From positions 1 through 32,743 of the forward strand of contig JAODNN010000150.1 in the NCBI GenBank assembly GCA_025465355.1: a stretch of DNA of 32,743 nucleotides, read 5' to 3'. The notes under the pieces were generated by a model. It was not told where the DNA came from, ran no database searches, and saw only the letters and a list, made by a program, of their open reading frames with translations. Within the stretch, counting starts at the first letter, position 1. Each line of letters starts with the position of its first letter. The position numbers were made by a program, and so were the translations under genes. Shown piece after piece: positions 7,380 to 16,746 of the stretch. The stretch comes from Blastococcus sp. (GTDB taxonomy: Bacteria; Actinomycetota; Actinomycetes; Mycobacteriales; Geodermatophilaceae).

Positions 7380-8513
7380 TCACAGGGCGGCGGCGAGGGC
7401 TTCGAGGTCCTCGACGGAGGCGTCCAGGTGCGGTGAGATGCGCAGCACCGGGCCGGTCAGCTCACCAGGGGCACGCTCGGCGCCGATCGCGCTCGCGACG
7501 ATGCCGTGGTCGACCAGCAGCCGCCTGCGGGCGTCGACGACGTCCACGCCCTCGGGTGGGCGCAACGTCGTCGTCGCCGTCGGCTCGTCGACCGGCTCGA
7601 CGACCTTCCACCCGCCGACGTCGTCGAGCAGCTCTCGGGTCGCCCGTCCGAGCGCGGCCAGCCGGGCGCGAACCCGGTCCGGACCGGCGGCCAGGTGGTC
7701 GCCGACCGCGACGACCAGCCCCACCCGGCCGGCGACGTGCGCCTCACCCGACTCGAAGGCCCGCATCGGCGGCTCGCCCTCGGGTTCGGGCAGCACCGGG
7801 GTCAGCTGGGCGGCCAGCGCAGGGCGCACACACAGGACGCCGACCCCGCGTGGGCCGGCCAGCCACTTGCGGGAGGTGCTGTAGACGACGTCGGCACCGA
7901 GGTCGACGTCGGTGTGGCCGAGGGACTGGGCGGCGTCCAGGACCAGCGGCACGCCGGCCTCCCGGCACAGCGCCGCGATCTCGCCGGCGGGCTGGAGCAG
8001 CCCTCGATGGCTGCCGATGTGCGTGAGGTGCACGAACCGGGGCGGGTCATCGGCGAGCAGGCGGGCGACCGCGTCGACGTCGGCGCGCCCGATGCCGTCC
8101 ACCGGGAGCGGCTCGGGGCGCAACCCGTACGTGCGCAGCTGGGCCACGTTCGGCGCGTATTCGCCGGGCAGGCAGGCCACCCGTGACCCCGGGGACAGCC
8201 GCCAGCCGGTGAGCAGCGCGACCAGCGCCGCCTGCGCCGATTCGACGAAGGCGACGTCGGCCGCGGCCATTCCGACCAGCCCGCCGAGCACCGACCGGCC
8301 CTGCTGCAGCAGGTCGTCGGCCGCGGCCTCGGCCACGTAGCCGCCGAGCTCGGCCTCGTGCCGGGCGTGGTGCGCCGCCGCCTCGAGCGCCCGATGGCTC
8401 TGCCGACTGCACGCGGCACTGTCGAGGTGCCGGCCGGCCGGCCGGGGCCGCCCCGAGCGCCACGAGGCCCCGAGTTCCTCGTGTGGGAGGGGGTCGGCGA
8501 GCGGGGCGGTCAC
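7380..8513 (-). CDS. egtE: ergothioneine biosynthesis PLP-dependent C-S lyase EgtE
   Basis: The 377-residue protein is a fold-type I, class V aminotransferase-like enzyme. VLDAAQSLGH (D193) would bind the pyridine nitrogen of PLP and YSTSRKWLAGPRG (K216) would form the Schiff base. As the last gene of an egtA-B-C-D run it is assigned as EgtE, which cleaves hercynylcysteine sulfoxide to ergothioneine. From sequence alone it resembles kynureninase or cysteine desulfurase; the operon decides the name. The GTG start at 8513 lies 31 nt after the egtD stop, the widest gap in the operon, with only a weak ribosome site. Confidence 0.85.
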   Translation of the reverse strand: MTAPLADPLPHEELGASWRSGRPRPAGRHLDSAACSRQSHRALEAAAHHARHEAELGGYVAEAAADDLLQQGRSVLGGLVGMAAADVAFVESAQAALVALLTGWRLSPGSRVACLPGEYAPNVAQLRTYGLRPEPLPVDGIGRADVDAVARLLADDPPRFVHLTHIGSHRGLLQPAGEIAALCREAGVPLVLDAAQSLGHTDVDLGADVVYSTSRKWLAGPRGVGVLCVRPALAAQLTPVLPEPEGEPPMRAFESGEAHVAGRVGLVVAVGDHLAAGPDRVRARLAALGRATRELLDDVGGWKVVEPVDEPTATTTLRPPEGVDVVDARRRLLVDHGIVASAIGAERAPGELTGPVLRISPHLDASVEDLEALAAAL

Positions 8514-8544
8514 GGGGGCACGCTAGGCGATGCCCGGAAATCGG

Positions 8545-9513
8545 CTACCCCGGTACCGCCAGCAGGACGCCGAAATCCTCGTCCGGGTCGGTCCACCAGT
8601 GCGTCATCGACAGACCGGCGGCGGCGAGTTCCCGCTCCACGCCGGAGCGCCGGAACTTCGCCGACACCTCGGTGCGCAGGTCCTCGCCGGCGGCAAACCT
8701 GGTCTCCAGACCGAGGGCGGGCACGGTGACGACCTGATCGACCCGCGACCGCAGCCGCATCTCGATCCACTCCTGTTCCGGGTCCCACAACGCCACGTGA
8801 TCGAAGGCGTCGAGGTCGAAGTCGGCCGCGAGCTCCCGGTTGAGGACAGCGAGCACGTTGCGGTTGAACGCGGCGGTGACCCCGACCGCGTCGTCATAGG
8901 CGCGCACGAGCCGGTCAGGAGCCTTCACGAGGTCGACGCCCAGGAGGAAGGTGTCGCCGGGCTGCAGGGTGCCGGCGAGCTCGGCGAGGAAGTCCGCACG
9001 GGGCCCCGGTTCGAAGTTGCCGATCGTCGAGCCGAGGAACGCGACCAGGCGTCGCCCCGAGGACGGGAGCTCGCCGAGGTGCCGCGTGAAGTCGCCGAGT
9101 ACCGCCTCCACGGACACCCCCGGGTATTCCGCGGTGATCGCGGCCCCTGCTGTCCGAAGCACCGAGGGGTCGACGTCGAAAGGCACGAACCGTCGCAGCG
9201 TTCCCGCCTCCTCCAGCGCGGTCAGGAGCAGCCGGGTCTTCTCCGAGGTGCCGCTGCCCAGCTCGACCAGGACGTCGGCACCTGCCGCCTCGGCGATCTC
9301 GCCCGCGCGGGCCATGAGAATCGCGCGCTCGGTACGGGTCGGGTAGTACTCGGGCAGGCGGGTGATCCGGTCGAACAACTCGCTGCCCCGCGCGTCGTAG
9401 AACCACCGGGGCGGCAACGTCTTCGGGGTGGCCGTGAGCCCCGTGAGCGCGTCGGCACGCAGGGCCGCTGCGGCGTCGTCCGGCCGCAGATGGAAGGTCA
9501 GCGAGACGGTCAT
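8545..9513 (-). CDS. egtD: L-histidine Nalpha-methyltransferase EgtD
   Basis: EgtD uses three S-adenosylmethionine molecules to trimethylate histidine to hercynine, the first ergothioneine intermediate. The 322-residue length is the usual one. The SAM site is seen as [16 protein letters not shown] (about 82-97), with [11 protein letters not shown] and [11 protein letters not shown] following; [23 protein letters not shown] near the N-terminus is the family start region. The C-terminal part ([28 protein letters not shown]) matches the histidine-binding half. The ATG at 9513 overlaps the egtC stop as ATGA (9510-9513), so the two should be translationally coupled. Confidence 0.95.
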   Translation of the reverse strand: MTVSLTFHLRPDDAAAALRADALTGLTATPKTLPPRWFYDARGSELFDRITRLPEYYPTRTERAILMARAGEIAEAAGADVLVELGSGTSEKTRLLLTALEEAGTLRRFVPFDVDPSVLRTAGAAITAEYPGVSVEAVLGDFTRHLGELPSSGRRLVAFLGSTIGNFEPGPRADFLAELAGTLQPGDTFLLGVDLVKAPDRLVRAYDDAVGVTAAFNRNVLAVLNRELAADFDLDAFDHVALWDPEQEWIEMRLRSRVDQVVTVPALGLETRFAAGEDLRTEVSAKFRRSGVERELAAAGLSMTHWWTDPDEDFGVLLAVPG

Positions 9514-10220
9514 GCGGATTCCTGTCCGTCGGGGGCGAGCGAGGTGAGCGACACCCCATCGGGGGTGACTTCGATCAGGTACCGGTCGGGGACGTCGATC
9601 CACCCGGGGTCGTCATCCCACGGCTCGCTGGCCACGGCGCTCCCGTCCGGCGTCGAGAGCACCGACAAGGTGTCGCCCCAGGTGGTCGCCAGCAGCCGGG
9701 TTCCGTCCGTCGCCAGCAGGTTCAGCCGGGCTGCGGGGTCGCGTCGGGCCACCTCGACGACGGTCTCGCCCAGGGCACCAGGGCCGCGGTCGAACACGAG
9801 CGCGGCCAGCAGCGCGCTGTCGACGACGGACTCGGCATCCCGGGCCGGGGGCAACACCGCCCGGTCCACCCTGCCGTTGTGCGAGAGCAGCCAGTGGCCG
9901 TCGGTGAATGGCGCCACCGCGCTCTCCTCCAGCGGCATGCCCACGGTCGCGGAGCGGACGGCCGCGAGCACGCACCCGGAGGAGATCACCGGTGCGACGG
10001 AGGCGAACGAGGCGTCCCCCCACAACGGCCGCGCCGAGCGCCAGCGGGCCGGCTGGGCGCGGTCGGACACGTAGAAGCCGACCCCCCAGCCGTCGGCGTT
10101 CACCGTCCCGTACCGCTGCCGGCGGGGCGCCCACGACTGCACGAGCAGGGACGACGGTGGCTCCAGGAGCAGCGACGCGAGGGTGCGCGGCCGGCCCAGC
10201 CAACCCAGGTGGCGGCACAC
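9510..10220 (-). CDS. egtC: gamma-glutamyl-hercynylcysteine sulfoxide amidohydrolase EgtC
   Basis: EgtC is a class II (Ntn) glutamine-amidotransferase-like hydrolase that removes the glutamyl group from the EgtB product. The protein must begin at GTG 10220 because this gives MCRHLGWLG, exposing the catalytic cysteine as residue 2; longer frames add an unrelated leader. Further family marks are [28 protein letters not shown] and the LLSHNGRVD oxyanion-site segment. It is 236 residues long. It starts 2 nt after the egtB stop and overlaps egtD by 4 nt. Confidence 0.94.
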   Translation of the reverse strand: MCRHLGWLGRPRTLASLLLEPPSSLLVQSWAPRRQRYGTVNADGWGVGFYVSDRAQPARWRSARPLWGDASFASVAPVISSGCVLAAVRSATVGMPLEESAVAPFTDGHWLLSHNGRVDRAVLPPARDAESVVDSALLAALVFDRGPGALGETVVEVARRDPAARLNLLATDGTRLLATTWGDTLSVLSTPDGSAVASEPWDDDPGWIDVPDRYLIEVTPDGVSLTSLAPDGQESA

Positions 10221-10222
10221 GG

Positions 10223-11515
10223 TCAGGCGTCCGTCGTCTCGACGTCCCAGGCCAGCCGGATGCCGCTGAAGATCTGGCGCCGGATCGGGTGGTCCCAGTT
10301 GCGGAAGCTCGGCCGCAGGATCGACGCGGCAGCCGCCCACGAGCCGCCGCGCAGGACCCGGTAGTCACCGTCGAAGAACGGCGCCGAGTAGGTGGCATAG
10401 AGCATCGGACGGAACCCGGGCCACGGCCGGAACGGCGACGACGTCCATTCCCAGACGTCGCCCATCAGCTGCTCCACCCCGTACGCCGACGCCCCGGCGG
10501 GGTAGGCCCCCACCGGCGCCGGCCGGAGCGCGCTCCCGCCGAGGTTGACCAGGGACGGCGTCGGCTCGGCCGAACCCCACGGGAAGCGCCGGCGTCGTCC
10601 CGTCGCCGGGTCCCAGACCGCCGCCTTTTCCCACTCCGCCTCGGTCGGCAGCCGGGCCCCGCTCCAGGCGGCGTACGCCTCGGCCTCGAAGAACGTCACG
10701 TGCTGGACCGGCTCGTCGGGCGGCAGCTCTTCGACGATCCCGAAACGGGTGCGCGTGCCGTCCGGTCCCCAGAACCGTGGTCTTTCGAGAGCAGCCGCCT
10801 GCCGGTGCTCCCAGCCCCGCTCCGACCACCATCGTGGCGTCCGGTACCCGCCGGCGGTGACGAAGGCGGCGTACTCGGCGTTGGTCACCGGCACGCGCCC
10901 GATACGGAAGGCCGGGACGTCGACCGTGTGCGCGGGACGCTCGTTGTCCAGCGAGAACGGCTCCTCCGCGGCGTCGACTCCCAGGACGAACGGGCCGCCG
11001 GGAACCAGTACCGACGTGCCGGCCGGCCCGGGACGCCCCGGCGGCACGGGCGTGCCGGCGCCGAGCAGGGGCGGTCCCGATCGCAGTTGCAGGGCCTGGA
11101 GCATGGTCTCGTCGTGCTGCTGCTCGTGGCTCACGACCATGGCGAAGTCGAACGGATCGTCGGCATCGCCGAGGCGATCCAGCCGGTCCAGCACCCGGCC
11201 GCGGACATCCAGGCAGAACGCCCGTGCCTCCACCGGGGGCAGCAGCGGCAGCCGGTTCCGGACGGCGCGGGGTTGGGTGAACGCGTCGTAGAGCGCCTCG
11301 ACGGCGGGGGGCAGCAGGCCCGGCCGCGCGGCGTCGCCGTGGCGCAGCAGCCACAGGTCCTCCTGCTGCCCGATGTGCGCAAGGTCCCAGACCAGCGGGC
11401 TCATCAGGGGGCTGTGCTGCCGCACCAGTTCGGGCTCGTCGTGGTCGGTGAGCCGCAGCGTCCGGTCGCGCGCTGTCGTGAGTTGGCGGGACAGGTCGTC
11501 GCGCAGGTCGCTCAT
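10223..11515 (-). CDS. egtB: hercynine oxygenase (sulfoxide synthase) EgtB
   Basis: EgtB is an iron enzyme joining hercynine and gamma-glutamylcysteine with oxygen. The 430-residue product has an N-terminal DinB-like domain with the three expected iron ligands H47 ([12 protein letters not shown]), H130 and H134 (SHEQQHDET). The C-terminal FGE-sulfatase-type domain shows [48 protein letters not shown] and the ending RVLRGGSW...RPSFRNWD...FSGIRLAW. The ATG at 11515 has GAGGAGG 7 nt upstream, and its A is also the last base of the egtA TGA. Gamma-glutamylcysteine use (rather than cysteine) is supported by egtA and egtC beside it. Confidence 0.95.
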   Translation of the reverse strand: MSDLRDDLSRQLTTARDRTLRLTDHDEPELVRQHSPLMSPLVWDLAHIGQQEDLWLLRHGDAARPGLLPPAVEALYDAFTQPRAVRNRLPLLPPVEARAFCLDVRGRVLDRLDRLGDADDPFDFAMVVSHEQQHDETMLQALQLRSGPPLLGAGTPVPPGRPGPAGTSVLVPGGPFVLGVDAAEEPFSLDNERPAHTVDVPAFRIGRVPVTNAEYAAFVTAGGYRTPRWWSERGWEHRQAAALERPRFWGPDGTRTRFGIVEELPPDEPVQHVTFFEAEAYAAWSGARLPTEAEWEKAAVWDPATGRRRRFPWGSAEPTPSLVNLGGSALRPAPVGAYPAGASAYGVEQLMGDVWEWTSSPFRPWPGFRPMLYATYSAPFFDGDYRVLRGGSWAAAASILRPSFRNWDHPIRRQIFSGIRLAWDVETTDA

Positions 11516-12864
11516 CACACGCCCTCCTCGGTGTCCGTCCCGCTGCGCAGGGCGCCGACGGCGCCGCCCTGGGCCGCGGCGGCCAGCACGGCGTCCCCCG
11601 GGCACGCGCCGCGATCGGTCAGCACGGCGAGCGCCTCGACCTCCGGCCGCAGGCCCGCGGGAACGGCGTCGACCGCGGCTGCCAGACAACCGCGGGCCGC
11701 GGCGCGCAGGGCGTCGTCGGCCAGGCCCAGGTGGGCGGCGCGGTCCCAGGCTCCGGCGACGGGGGCGCTCGCCGCGGCGGCGCGGTCGGCAGCGACCGGG
11801 TCGTCGAGCAGGGTGGCCGTCACCGCGGCCAGGGCCGGCCACCACGGCTCGGGGGCGGCGTCGAGGTAACGGATCTCGAGGTAGCCGCGGGGCCGGACCG
11901 GCGGGAACAGTGTCGTGAGGTGGTAGTCGAGGTCCGCCGCGGTCGGCCGACGGCCGCCGAGGTCCGCCTCACCGGTGACCCAGTCGGCGAACGCCGTCCG
12001 GGTGCGGACGGCCTGGGCCGCGCCGGTGACCGGGTCACGGACCAGCATCACGGGCGCGGACAGCGCGTAGGCGGCCCATTCGCCGGCCGGGTCCTTCCCG
12101 CCCAGCAGCGGCCCGCAGCGGGCCTGGTCGAGAGCTCCCCAGATGCGCTGGCGGCTCGATCGCCACCCGGTCCGGCGGCCGCCCACCAGCGGCGAGCAGG
12201 CCGAGACGGCCACCAGGACCGGGCCCAGTTGATGGGCCAGGGCGACCCGGTCGCTCCATCCGGCCTCCGGACCCGCATCCACGTTGACCTGCAGAGACGC
12301 GGTGGCGGTCATCATCGCCAGGCCCGCGTCCGGGCAGCCGACAGCGGTGAAGTGCTCGGCCATGGCCGCGTAGCGAGGGGCAGGGTTCACCCGCCACGCG
12401 CGGCGCAGCGGATCGGTGCCCATCAGCACGAGGCCGAGACGGACCTCGGCGAGCGCGGCGCGAACGACGGCCCGGTCGGCCCGCAGCGCCGCGACGGCGG
12501 CAACCACATCCGCTTCCGGAGGTCCCGAGAGCTCGACCTGACCGCCCGGCTCGAGGCTGATCCGGCTGCCCCCGGGAAGCCGGTCGAGCGACTCGACGGC
12601 GGCCCGGATCCGTGGCCAGGGAACTCGCTGGTGCGGCGCGTCCAGGTCGACCAGGTGAGCTTCCAGCTCGAGCCCTACGCGACCGCGAGGGCCGGCCCGG
12701 AGGGCGGCACCGGTGACCTGTTCGACAGCCGCGTCGAGCGATGTTCGGAAGCAGGCCGGCAATGCCTTGGGAACGGGGGCCACGGGCCCCACCCCCTCCA
12801 GGTCCGGACCGGTCAGGATCGACCGCGGGTCGGTGCGGGGGCGGCCCGTTGTGGCCGTCCTCAC
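11515..12864 (-). CDS. egtA: glutamate-cysteine ligase EgtA
   Basis: EgtA makes gamma-glutamylcysteine, a substrate of EgtB. The 449-residue protein has the bacterial/plant-type glutamate-cysteine ligase features: [11 protein letters not shown] (ATP/metal site), [34 protein letters not shown], and [13 protein letters not shown] in the C-terminal half. GTG 12864 is chosen because GGAGG lies 7 nt upstream; an in-frame start 11 codons earlier lacks this. It is the first gene of the minus-strand egt operon, divergent from the DUF309 gene across 83 bp, where the operon promoter should be; no clear -10 box could be picked. Confidence 0.93.
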   Translation of the reverse strand: MRTATTGRPRTDPRSILTGPDLEGVGPVAPVPKALPACFRTSLDAAVEQVTGAALRAGPRGRVGLELEAHLVDLDAPHQRVPWPRIRAAVESLDRLPGGSRISLEPGGQVELSGPPEADVVAAVAALRADRAVVRAALAEVRLGLVLMGTDPLRRAWRVNPAPRYAAMAEHFTAVGCPDAGLAMMTATASLQVNVDAGPEAGWSDRVALAHQLGPVLVAVSACSPLVGGRRTGWRSSRQRIWGALDQARCGPLLGGKDPAGEWAAYALSAPVMLVRDPVTGAAQAVRTRTAFADWVTGEADLGGRRPTAADLDYHLTTLFPPVRPRGYLEIRYLDAAPEPWWPALAAVTATLLDDPVAADRAAAASAPVAGAWDRAAHLGLADDALRAAARGCLAAAVDAVPAGLRPEVEALAVLTDRGACPGDAVLAAAAQGGAVGALRSGTDTEEGV

Positions 12865-12947
12865 AGACCATCCTCCACGCCTGCGTCCTGAGGTCAACCG
12901 GGTAGGACGTACAGCGGTTGAACTCTGCTTCGCGGGAAGATCGGTTC

Positions 12948-13424
12948 GTGGATTCCTCTGTCAGCCGGGACCGGGATGCCGCCGGCCGTGCCCGCAACGC
13001 CCGGCCACGCGATGCGCTCGGCCGCCCGCTGCCCTACGACGCGGAAGGCGAGGAACGCGCGCCCGAGGGCGTCGTCCGGGAACCGGTGGCAGCCCTCGAC
13101 GAGGCGCAGCGGCTGCTGGACGCCGGGCGGCCGTTCCACGCCCACGAGGTGCTCGAGGACGCGTGGAAGTCCGCGCCGGAGGCGGAACGGCAGTTGTGGC
13201 GGGGGCTGGCGCAGCTCGCCGTTGGCCTCACGCATGCCGCCCGCGGGAACGCGCGCGGCGCCGACACCCTGCTGCAGCGGGGAGCGGGCAACATCGCGCC
13301 CTACGCCGCGGCGCCTCCACACGGTGTCGACGTCGCCGGACTGACGGCCTGGGCGCGCGCCACCGCGGCCGGCGCCGTCGCCGGCCGCGCCACCGACGCT
13401 CGCGCGCCGCGGCTGCGATGCTGA
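12948..13424 (+). CDS. DUF309 protein
   Basis: The 158-residue product carries a DUF309 helical domain at about residues 45-110, recognisable from LLDAGRPFHAHEVLEDAWKS, then RQLWRGLAQLAVGLTHAARGNARGADTLLQRG. The family is a small all-helical fold with a conserved H-x-HEVLE-x-W pattern; its biochemical role is not established. GTG 12948 is preferred because GGGAAG lies about 9 nt before it. The N-terminal 40 residues (Arg/Asp-rich) look disordered. It is divergent from egtA and followed 45 nt later by malic enzyme. Confidence 0.8.
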   Translation: MDSSVSRDRDAAGRARNARPRDALGRPLPYDAEGEERAPEGVVREPVAALDEAQRLLDAGRPFHAHEVLEDAWKSAPEAERQLWRGLAQLAVGLTHAARGNARGADTLLQRGAGNIAPYAAAPPHGVDVAGLTAWARATAAGAVAGRATDARAPRLRC

Positions 13425-13469
13425 GGATCACTCCCGCCCGACAGCAGAACCCGCCACGGCGGTGAGACG

Positions 13470-14990
13470 ATGGCCCCTGAGATGAGCAGCGAAACCGCGT
13501 CCGTCACCGGCGCCGAACCCGCCCTGGCCGAGCCGACCCCCGTCCCCCGGGGCCCGGTCACCTCCGCCTCGTACTCGATCACCGTCCGGGTGACCGCCGA
13601 TGGCGATCCCGCCAGCATCGGGCGGATCGCCACCGCGGTCGGGTCCGCCGGGGGAGCGGTCACCGCGATCGACGTAGTAGACAGCCGCTCCGACGGGCTC
13701 ACCGTCGACGTGACCTGCTCGGCCGCCGACGCCAGCCACTCCGAGGAGATGGTCGCGGCGCTGCGCGCGGTCCCCGGCGTGAAGGTGCGCAAGGTCAGCG
13801 ACCGCACGTTCCTGCTGCACCTGGGCGGCAAGATCGAAGTCGCCTCCAAGGTGCCGCTGAAGACCCGCGACGACCTCTCGATGGCCTACACGCCCGGCGT
13901 CGCGCGGGTCTGCCTGGCGCTGGCCGACCACCCCGAGGACGTCCGCCGGCTGACCATCAAGGGCAACACGGTGGCCGTCGTCACCGACGGGTCGGCCGTG
14001 CTGGGCCTGGGCGACATCGGTCCGGGCGCGGCGATGCCGGTCATGGAGGGCAAGGCTGCGCTGTTCAAGCGATTCGCCGACATCGACGCGTGGCCGATCT
14101 GCCTGGACACCCAGGACGTCGACGAGATCGTGCGCACCGTCGAGCTCATCGCCCCCGGCTTCGGCGGCATCAACCTCGAGGACATCGCTGCGCCACGCTG
14201 CTTCGAGATCGAGGCCCGGCTGCGCGCGAAGCTCGACATCCCGGTGTTCCACGACGACCAGCACGGGACGGCGATCGTCGCGCTGGCCGCGCTGAAGAAC
14301 GCGCTGCGGGTGGTGGACAAGCGCCTGCCCGACGTGAAGATCGTCGTCGCCGGTGGCGGGGCGGCCGGGACGGCGATCGTGCACCTGATGCTGCTGGCCG
14401 GCGCCGGGCAGGTACTGGTGTGGGACCGCGAGGGCATCCTGTCGCCCGACGACGACCGGCTGCCGCCGGCAAAGCACGATCTCGCCGCACGGACCAACCC
14501 CGGCTGCATCCGCGGTGAGCTGCCGGACGCCCTCGACGGCGCCGACGTCTTCATCGGGGTGAGCGCGGGCAACGTGCTGGCCGTCGAGGACCTCGCCCGC
14601 ATGAACGACCGCGCCGTCGTCTTCCCCATGGCCAACCCGACGCCCGAGGTGGACCCGGTGCGGGCCCGTCAGTACGCGGCGATCGTGGCCAGCGGGCGCT
14701 CGGACCTGCCGAACCAGATCAACAACGTGCTGGCCTTCCCTGGGGTGTTCCGCGGGCTGCTGGACGCCCGGGCCACCGAGATCAGCGACGGGATGCTGCT
14801 GGCGGCCGCCGATGCGCTGGCCGCCGTTGTCACCGACGACCAGCTCAACGCCAACTTCATCATCCCGAGCGTCTTCGACCACGCCGTCACCACGGCTGTG
14901 GCGGCCGCCGTCGCCGACCGGGCCAGGCATGAGCCCGGCGCGACCGTGACCGTGCGCGACGACAACGGCGACGGTGCCCCCGCCTCCTGA
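13470..14990 (+). CDS. NAD(P)-dependent malic enzyme with N-terminal ACT domain
   Basis: This enzyme oxidatively decarboxylates malate to pyruvate. Residues about 33-110 form an ACT-like domain (SYSITVRVTADGDPASIGRIATAVGSAGG...). The catalytic part shows Y140 (LSMAYTPGVA), K195 (VMEGKAALFK), the metal site in NLEDIAAPRCFEIE, HDDQHGTAIV at 261-270 and a Rossmann GGGAAG at 295-300. The C-terminal NQINNVLAFPGVFRG is typical. Length 506 fits the ACT-fused actinobacterial/Bacillus type. Cofactor preference cannot be read confidently. ATG 13470 is taken as start; ATG 13482 is also possible. ACT domains often bind amino acids or other small effectors, so allosteric control is likely but unproven. 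Confidence 0.92.
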   Translation: MAPEMSSETASVTGAEPALAEPTPVPRGPVTSASYSITVRVTADGDPASIGRIATAVGSAGGAVTAIDVVDSRSDGLTVDVTCSAADASHSEEMVAALRAVPGVKVRKVSDRTFLLHLGGKIEVASKVPLKTRDDLSMAYTPGVARVCLALADHPEDVRRLTIKGNTVAVVTDGSAVLGLGDIGPGAAMPVMEGKAALFKRFADIDAWPICLDTQDVDEIVRTVELIAPGFGGINLEDIAAPRCFEIEARLRAKLDIPVFHDDQHGTAIVALAALKNALRVVDKRLPDVKIVVAGGGAAGTAIVHLMLLAGAGQVLVWDREGILSPDDDRLPPAKHDLAARTNPGCIRGELPDALDGADVFIGVSAGNVLAVEDLARMNDRAVVFPMANPTPEVDPVRARQYAAIVASGRSDLPNQINNVLAFPGVFRGLLDARATEISDGMLLAAADALAAVVTDDQLNANFIIPSVFDHAVTTAVAAAVADRARHEPGATVTVRDDNGDGAPAS

Positions 14991-15017
14991 CCCGATCGGG
15001 GCTTTCCGTACAGCGGG

Positions 15018-15038
15018 CCCGGCACGAAGGTGCCCGGG
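15018..15038 (+). terminator. possible terminator after malic enzyme gene
   Basis: CCCGGCAC (15018-15025) pairs with GTGCCCGGG (15030-15038) with one bulged base, in the 65-bp gap between the malic enzyme stop and the glycosylase start. It is modest in length and has no T-run. Confidence 0.35.
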
Positions 15039-15055
15039 TCGGGGATCATGGGCGG

Positions 15056-15967
15056 ATGCCCGAGTTGCCCGAGGTCGAGGCGCTGGCGGCGTTCCTGCGC
15101 GAGAACGCCGTCGGCCGCGTCCTGACACGTGCCGATCTGGCCTCGGTGCAGGCGCTGAAGACCTTCGACCCGCCACTGTCGGCCCTCGGTGGGCTGGAGA
15201 TCACCGGCGCCGGGCGACACGGCAAGTTCCTCGACCTCGACGTCTCGGGTGTCCACCTCGTCGTCCACCTGGCGCGGGCCGGCTGGCTGCACTGGCGGGT
15301 GGGTCTCCCGGCTGCTCCGCCCAAGCCGGGCAAGGGGCCACTCGCGCTGCGCGTCCACCTCGATGACGGTCACGCTGATGTACCCGCCTCCGGCGGGGTG
15401 GGTAATGACGGACCCGCCTCCGGCGGGGTGGGCTTCGACCTCACCGAGCAGGGCACCCGCAAAGGGCTCGCGGTCTACGTCGTCCGGACGCCGGCGGAGG
15501 TGCCGGGTATCGCGCGGCTCGGTCCGGACGCACTCGAGGTCGACGCCGAGACGTTCGCCGCGCTGCTGGCCGGCCGCAGCGGGCAGCTCAAGGGCGCACT
15601 GACCGACCAGACGATGATCGCCGGCATCGGCAACGCCTACTCCGACGAGATCCTGCACAACGCCCGGCTCTCGCCGTTCAAGATGGCCGACCGGCTCAGC
15701 GACGACGAGGTGCTCCGCCTCTTCGACGCGATGCGGAGCACGCTGACCGAGGCGCTGGGCCGCCAGGAGGGCCAGAAGGCGGCGACCATGAAGGGCGAGA
15801 AGCGCGCGGGGCTGCAGGTGCACGCCCGCACCGGCCTGCCGTGCCCGGTGTGCGGCGACACCGTCCGGGAAGTCAGCTTCGCGGACACCTCGCTGCAGTA
15901 CTGCCCCACCTGCCAGACCGGCGGGAAGCTGCTGGCCGACCGGCGGATGTCGAAGCTGCTGCGCTGA
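15056..15967 (+). CDS. Fpg/Nei-family DNA glycosylase/AP lyase
   Basis: The 303-residue protein starts MPELPEVE, giving the catalytic Pro-Glu after Met removal. It continues with HGKFLDLDV (beta-elimination lysine region), an H2TH region with MIAGIGNAYSDEIL, and a C-terminal zinc finger CPVC-x16-CPTC. It should excise oxidised bases and cut abasic sites. Two departures are visible. The zinc finger reads SFADTSLQYC where E. coli Fpg has QRATFYC, so the lesion- and phosphate-contacting arginine is absent. And residues about 107-125 contain a duplicated PASGGVG segment encoded by a 30-nt tandem repeat. It is followed after 1 nt by the HAD-like gene. Whether it prefers 8-oxoguanine, FapyG or oxidised pyrimidines cannot be told. 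Confidence 0.88.
   Translation: MPELPEVEALAAFLRENAVGRVLTRADLASVQALKTFDPPLSALGGLEITGAGRHGKFLDLDVSGVHLVVHLARAGWLHWRVGLPAAPPKPGKGPLALRVHLDDGHADVPASGGVGNDGPASGGVGFDLTEQGTRKGLAVYVVRTPAEVPGIARLGPDALEVDAETFAALLAGRSGQLKGALTDQTMIAGIGNAYSDEILHNARLSPFKMADRLSDDEVLRLFDAMRSTLTEALGRQEGQKAATMKGEKRAGLQVHARTGLPCPVCGDTVREVSFADTSLQYCPTCQTGGKLLADRRMSKLLR
15382..15432 (+). repeat. in-frame tandem repeat of a palindromic GC-rich unit inside the glycosylase gene
   Basis: Two identical 21-nt units (15382-15402 and 15412-15432) are separated by TAATGACGG, a 30-nt period equal to exactly ten codons. Each unit is itself an imperfect inverted repeat (ACCCGCCTCC against GGCGGGGTGGG). The reading frame is kept, giving PASGGVG twice with GND between. 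The segment lies between two beta strands of the N-terminal domain, where family members usually have a shorter loop. Confidence 0.8.
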
Positions 15968-15968
15968 C

Positions 15969-16670
15969 ATGGTCGCCGGCCTCGTGACGTTCGACCTGTT
16001 CAGCGCGCTGATCGACTCCCGGACGGGCGGTTCGGCCATGCTCGCCCGGTTGGCGGCAGACCGCGGCTGGGACGTGGACGGCGAACGCCTCTACGACGTG
16101 TGGGACGCCCGCAACAAGGCCTCGCAGCGGGACCTCGCCGCGTGGGTGCCGTTCGCCGAGCACTGCCGCCGCGCACTGGCCGGCACGTACGGCGAACTCG
16201 GCCTGGACGGCGATCCCGACGCCGACGTCCTCGACCTGCTGGCCTCGGTCTCGTCCTGGCCGCTGTGGCCGGACGTCGCCGCCGGGTTGCCCGCCCTCGC
16301 GGCCCGGTACCGCGTCGGGGTGCTCTCGAACGTCGACGACGACGTCTTCGCCCGCACCGCGGTGGCCCGGCTGGGCGGCGATGTCATCGAACCGGCCGCC
16401 GTCCTCACCTCGGAACGGCTGCGCGCCTGCAAGCCGCACCCCGAGATCTACCTGCGCGCCCGGGAACGCGCCGGCGGCGACCTGGTCCATGTCGCCACGT
16501 CGGCGCGGGACGTGCGGGGGGCGCTGGAGGCGGGGATCGAGGTCATCCGGCTGCGCCGCCCGGGGCACGGGGTGGACCCCGCGGGCCCTGGCCCGGCACA
16601 CGAGGTCTCGGACATCATGGGAGTCGCGGAGGTGCTGCGGCGCAGGGAAGCGGAGAGGCGCAGTCCGTAA
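15969..16670 (+). CDS. HAD-superfamily protein (haloacid dehalogenase-like)
   Basis: The 233-residue protein has HAD motif I as FDLFSALIDS (nucleophile D9), motif II as VLSNVDDD, the motif III lysine in RACKPHPEIY and motif IV around ATSARDVRGALEAG. Position +2 after the nucleophile is Phe, not Asp, as in 2-haloacid dehalogenases rather than phosphatases; the usual GT that follows is SA here. Substrate and even activity are therefore uncertain. The ATG lies 1 nt after the glycosylase stop with no clear ribosome site, suggesting coupled translation. The gap to the permease gene is 76 nt. Confidence 0.75.
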   Translation: MVAGLVTFDLFSALIDSRTGGSAMLARLAADRGWDVDGERLYDVWDARNKASQRDLAAWVPFAEHCRRALAGTYGELGLDGDPDADVLDLLASVSSWPLWPDVAAGLPALAARYRVGVLSNVDDDVFARTAVARLGGDVIEPAAVLTSERLRACKPHPEIYLRARERAGGDLVHVATSARDVRGALEAGIEVIRLRRPGHGVDPAGPGPAHEVSDIMGVAEVLRRREAERRSP

Positions 16671-16746
16671 CCGGAGCGATACCTCAGCCGGCTTGAAAGG
16701 CCCTACCGTTGCCTTGCGCATGACGCGCCTGGAGAGGGAGTCGTCA

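Noticed and set aside
12865-12947. TTGACC followed by AGGATG as an egtA promoter
   Set aside because: The -35-like TTGACC is plausible but the partner hexamer does not fit TANNNT and overlaps the ribosome site; not reliable enough to list.
16671-16746. Purine riboswitch or clear promoter before the NCS1 permease
   Set aside because: The gap is only 76 nt and shows no three-helix purine aptamer; TTGAAA and TACCGT are present but at the wrong spacing.
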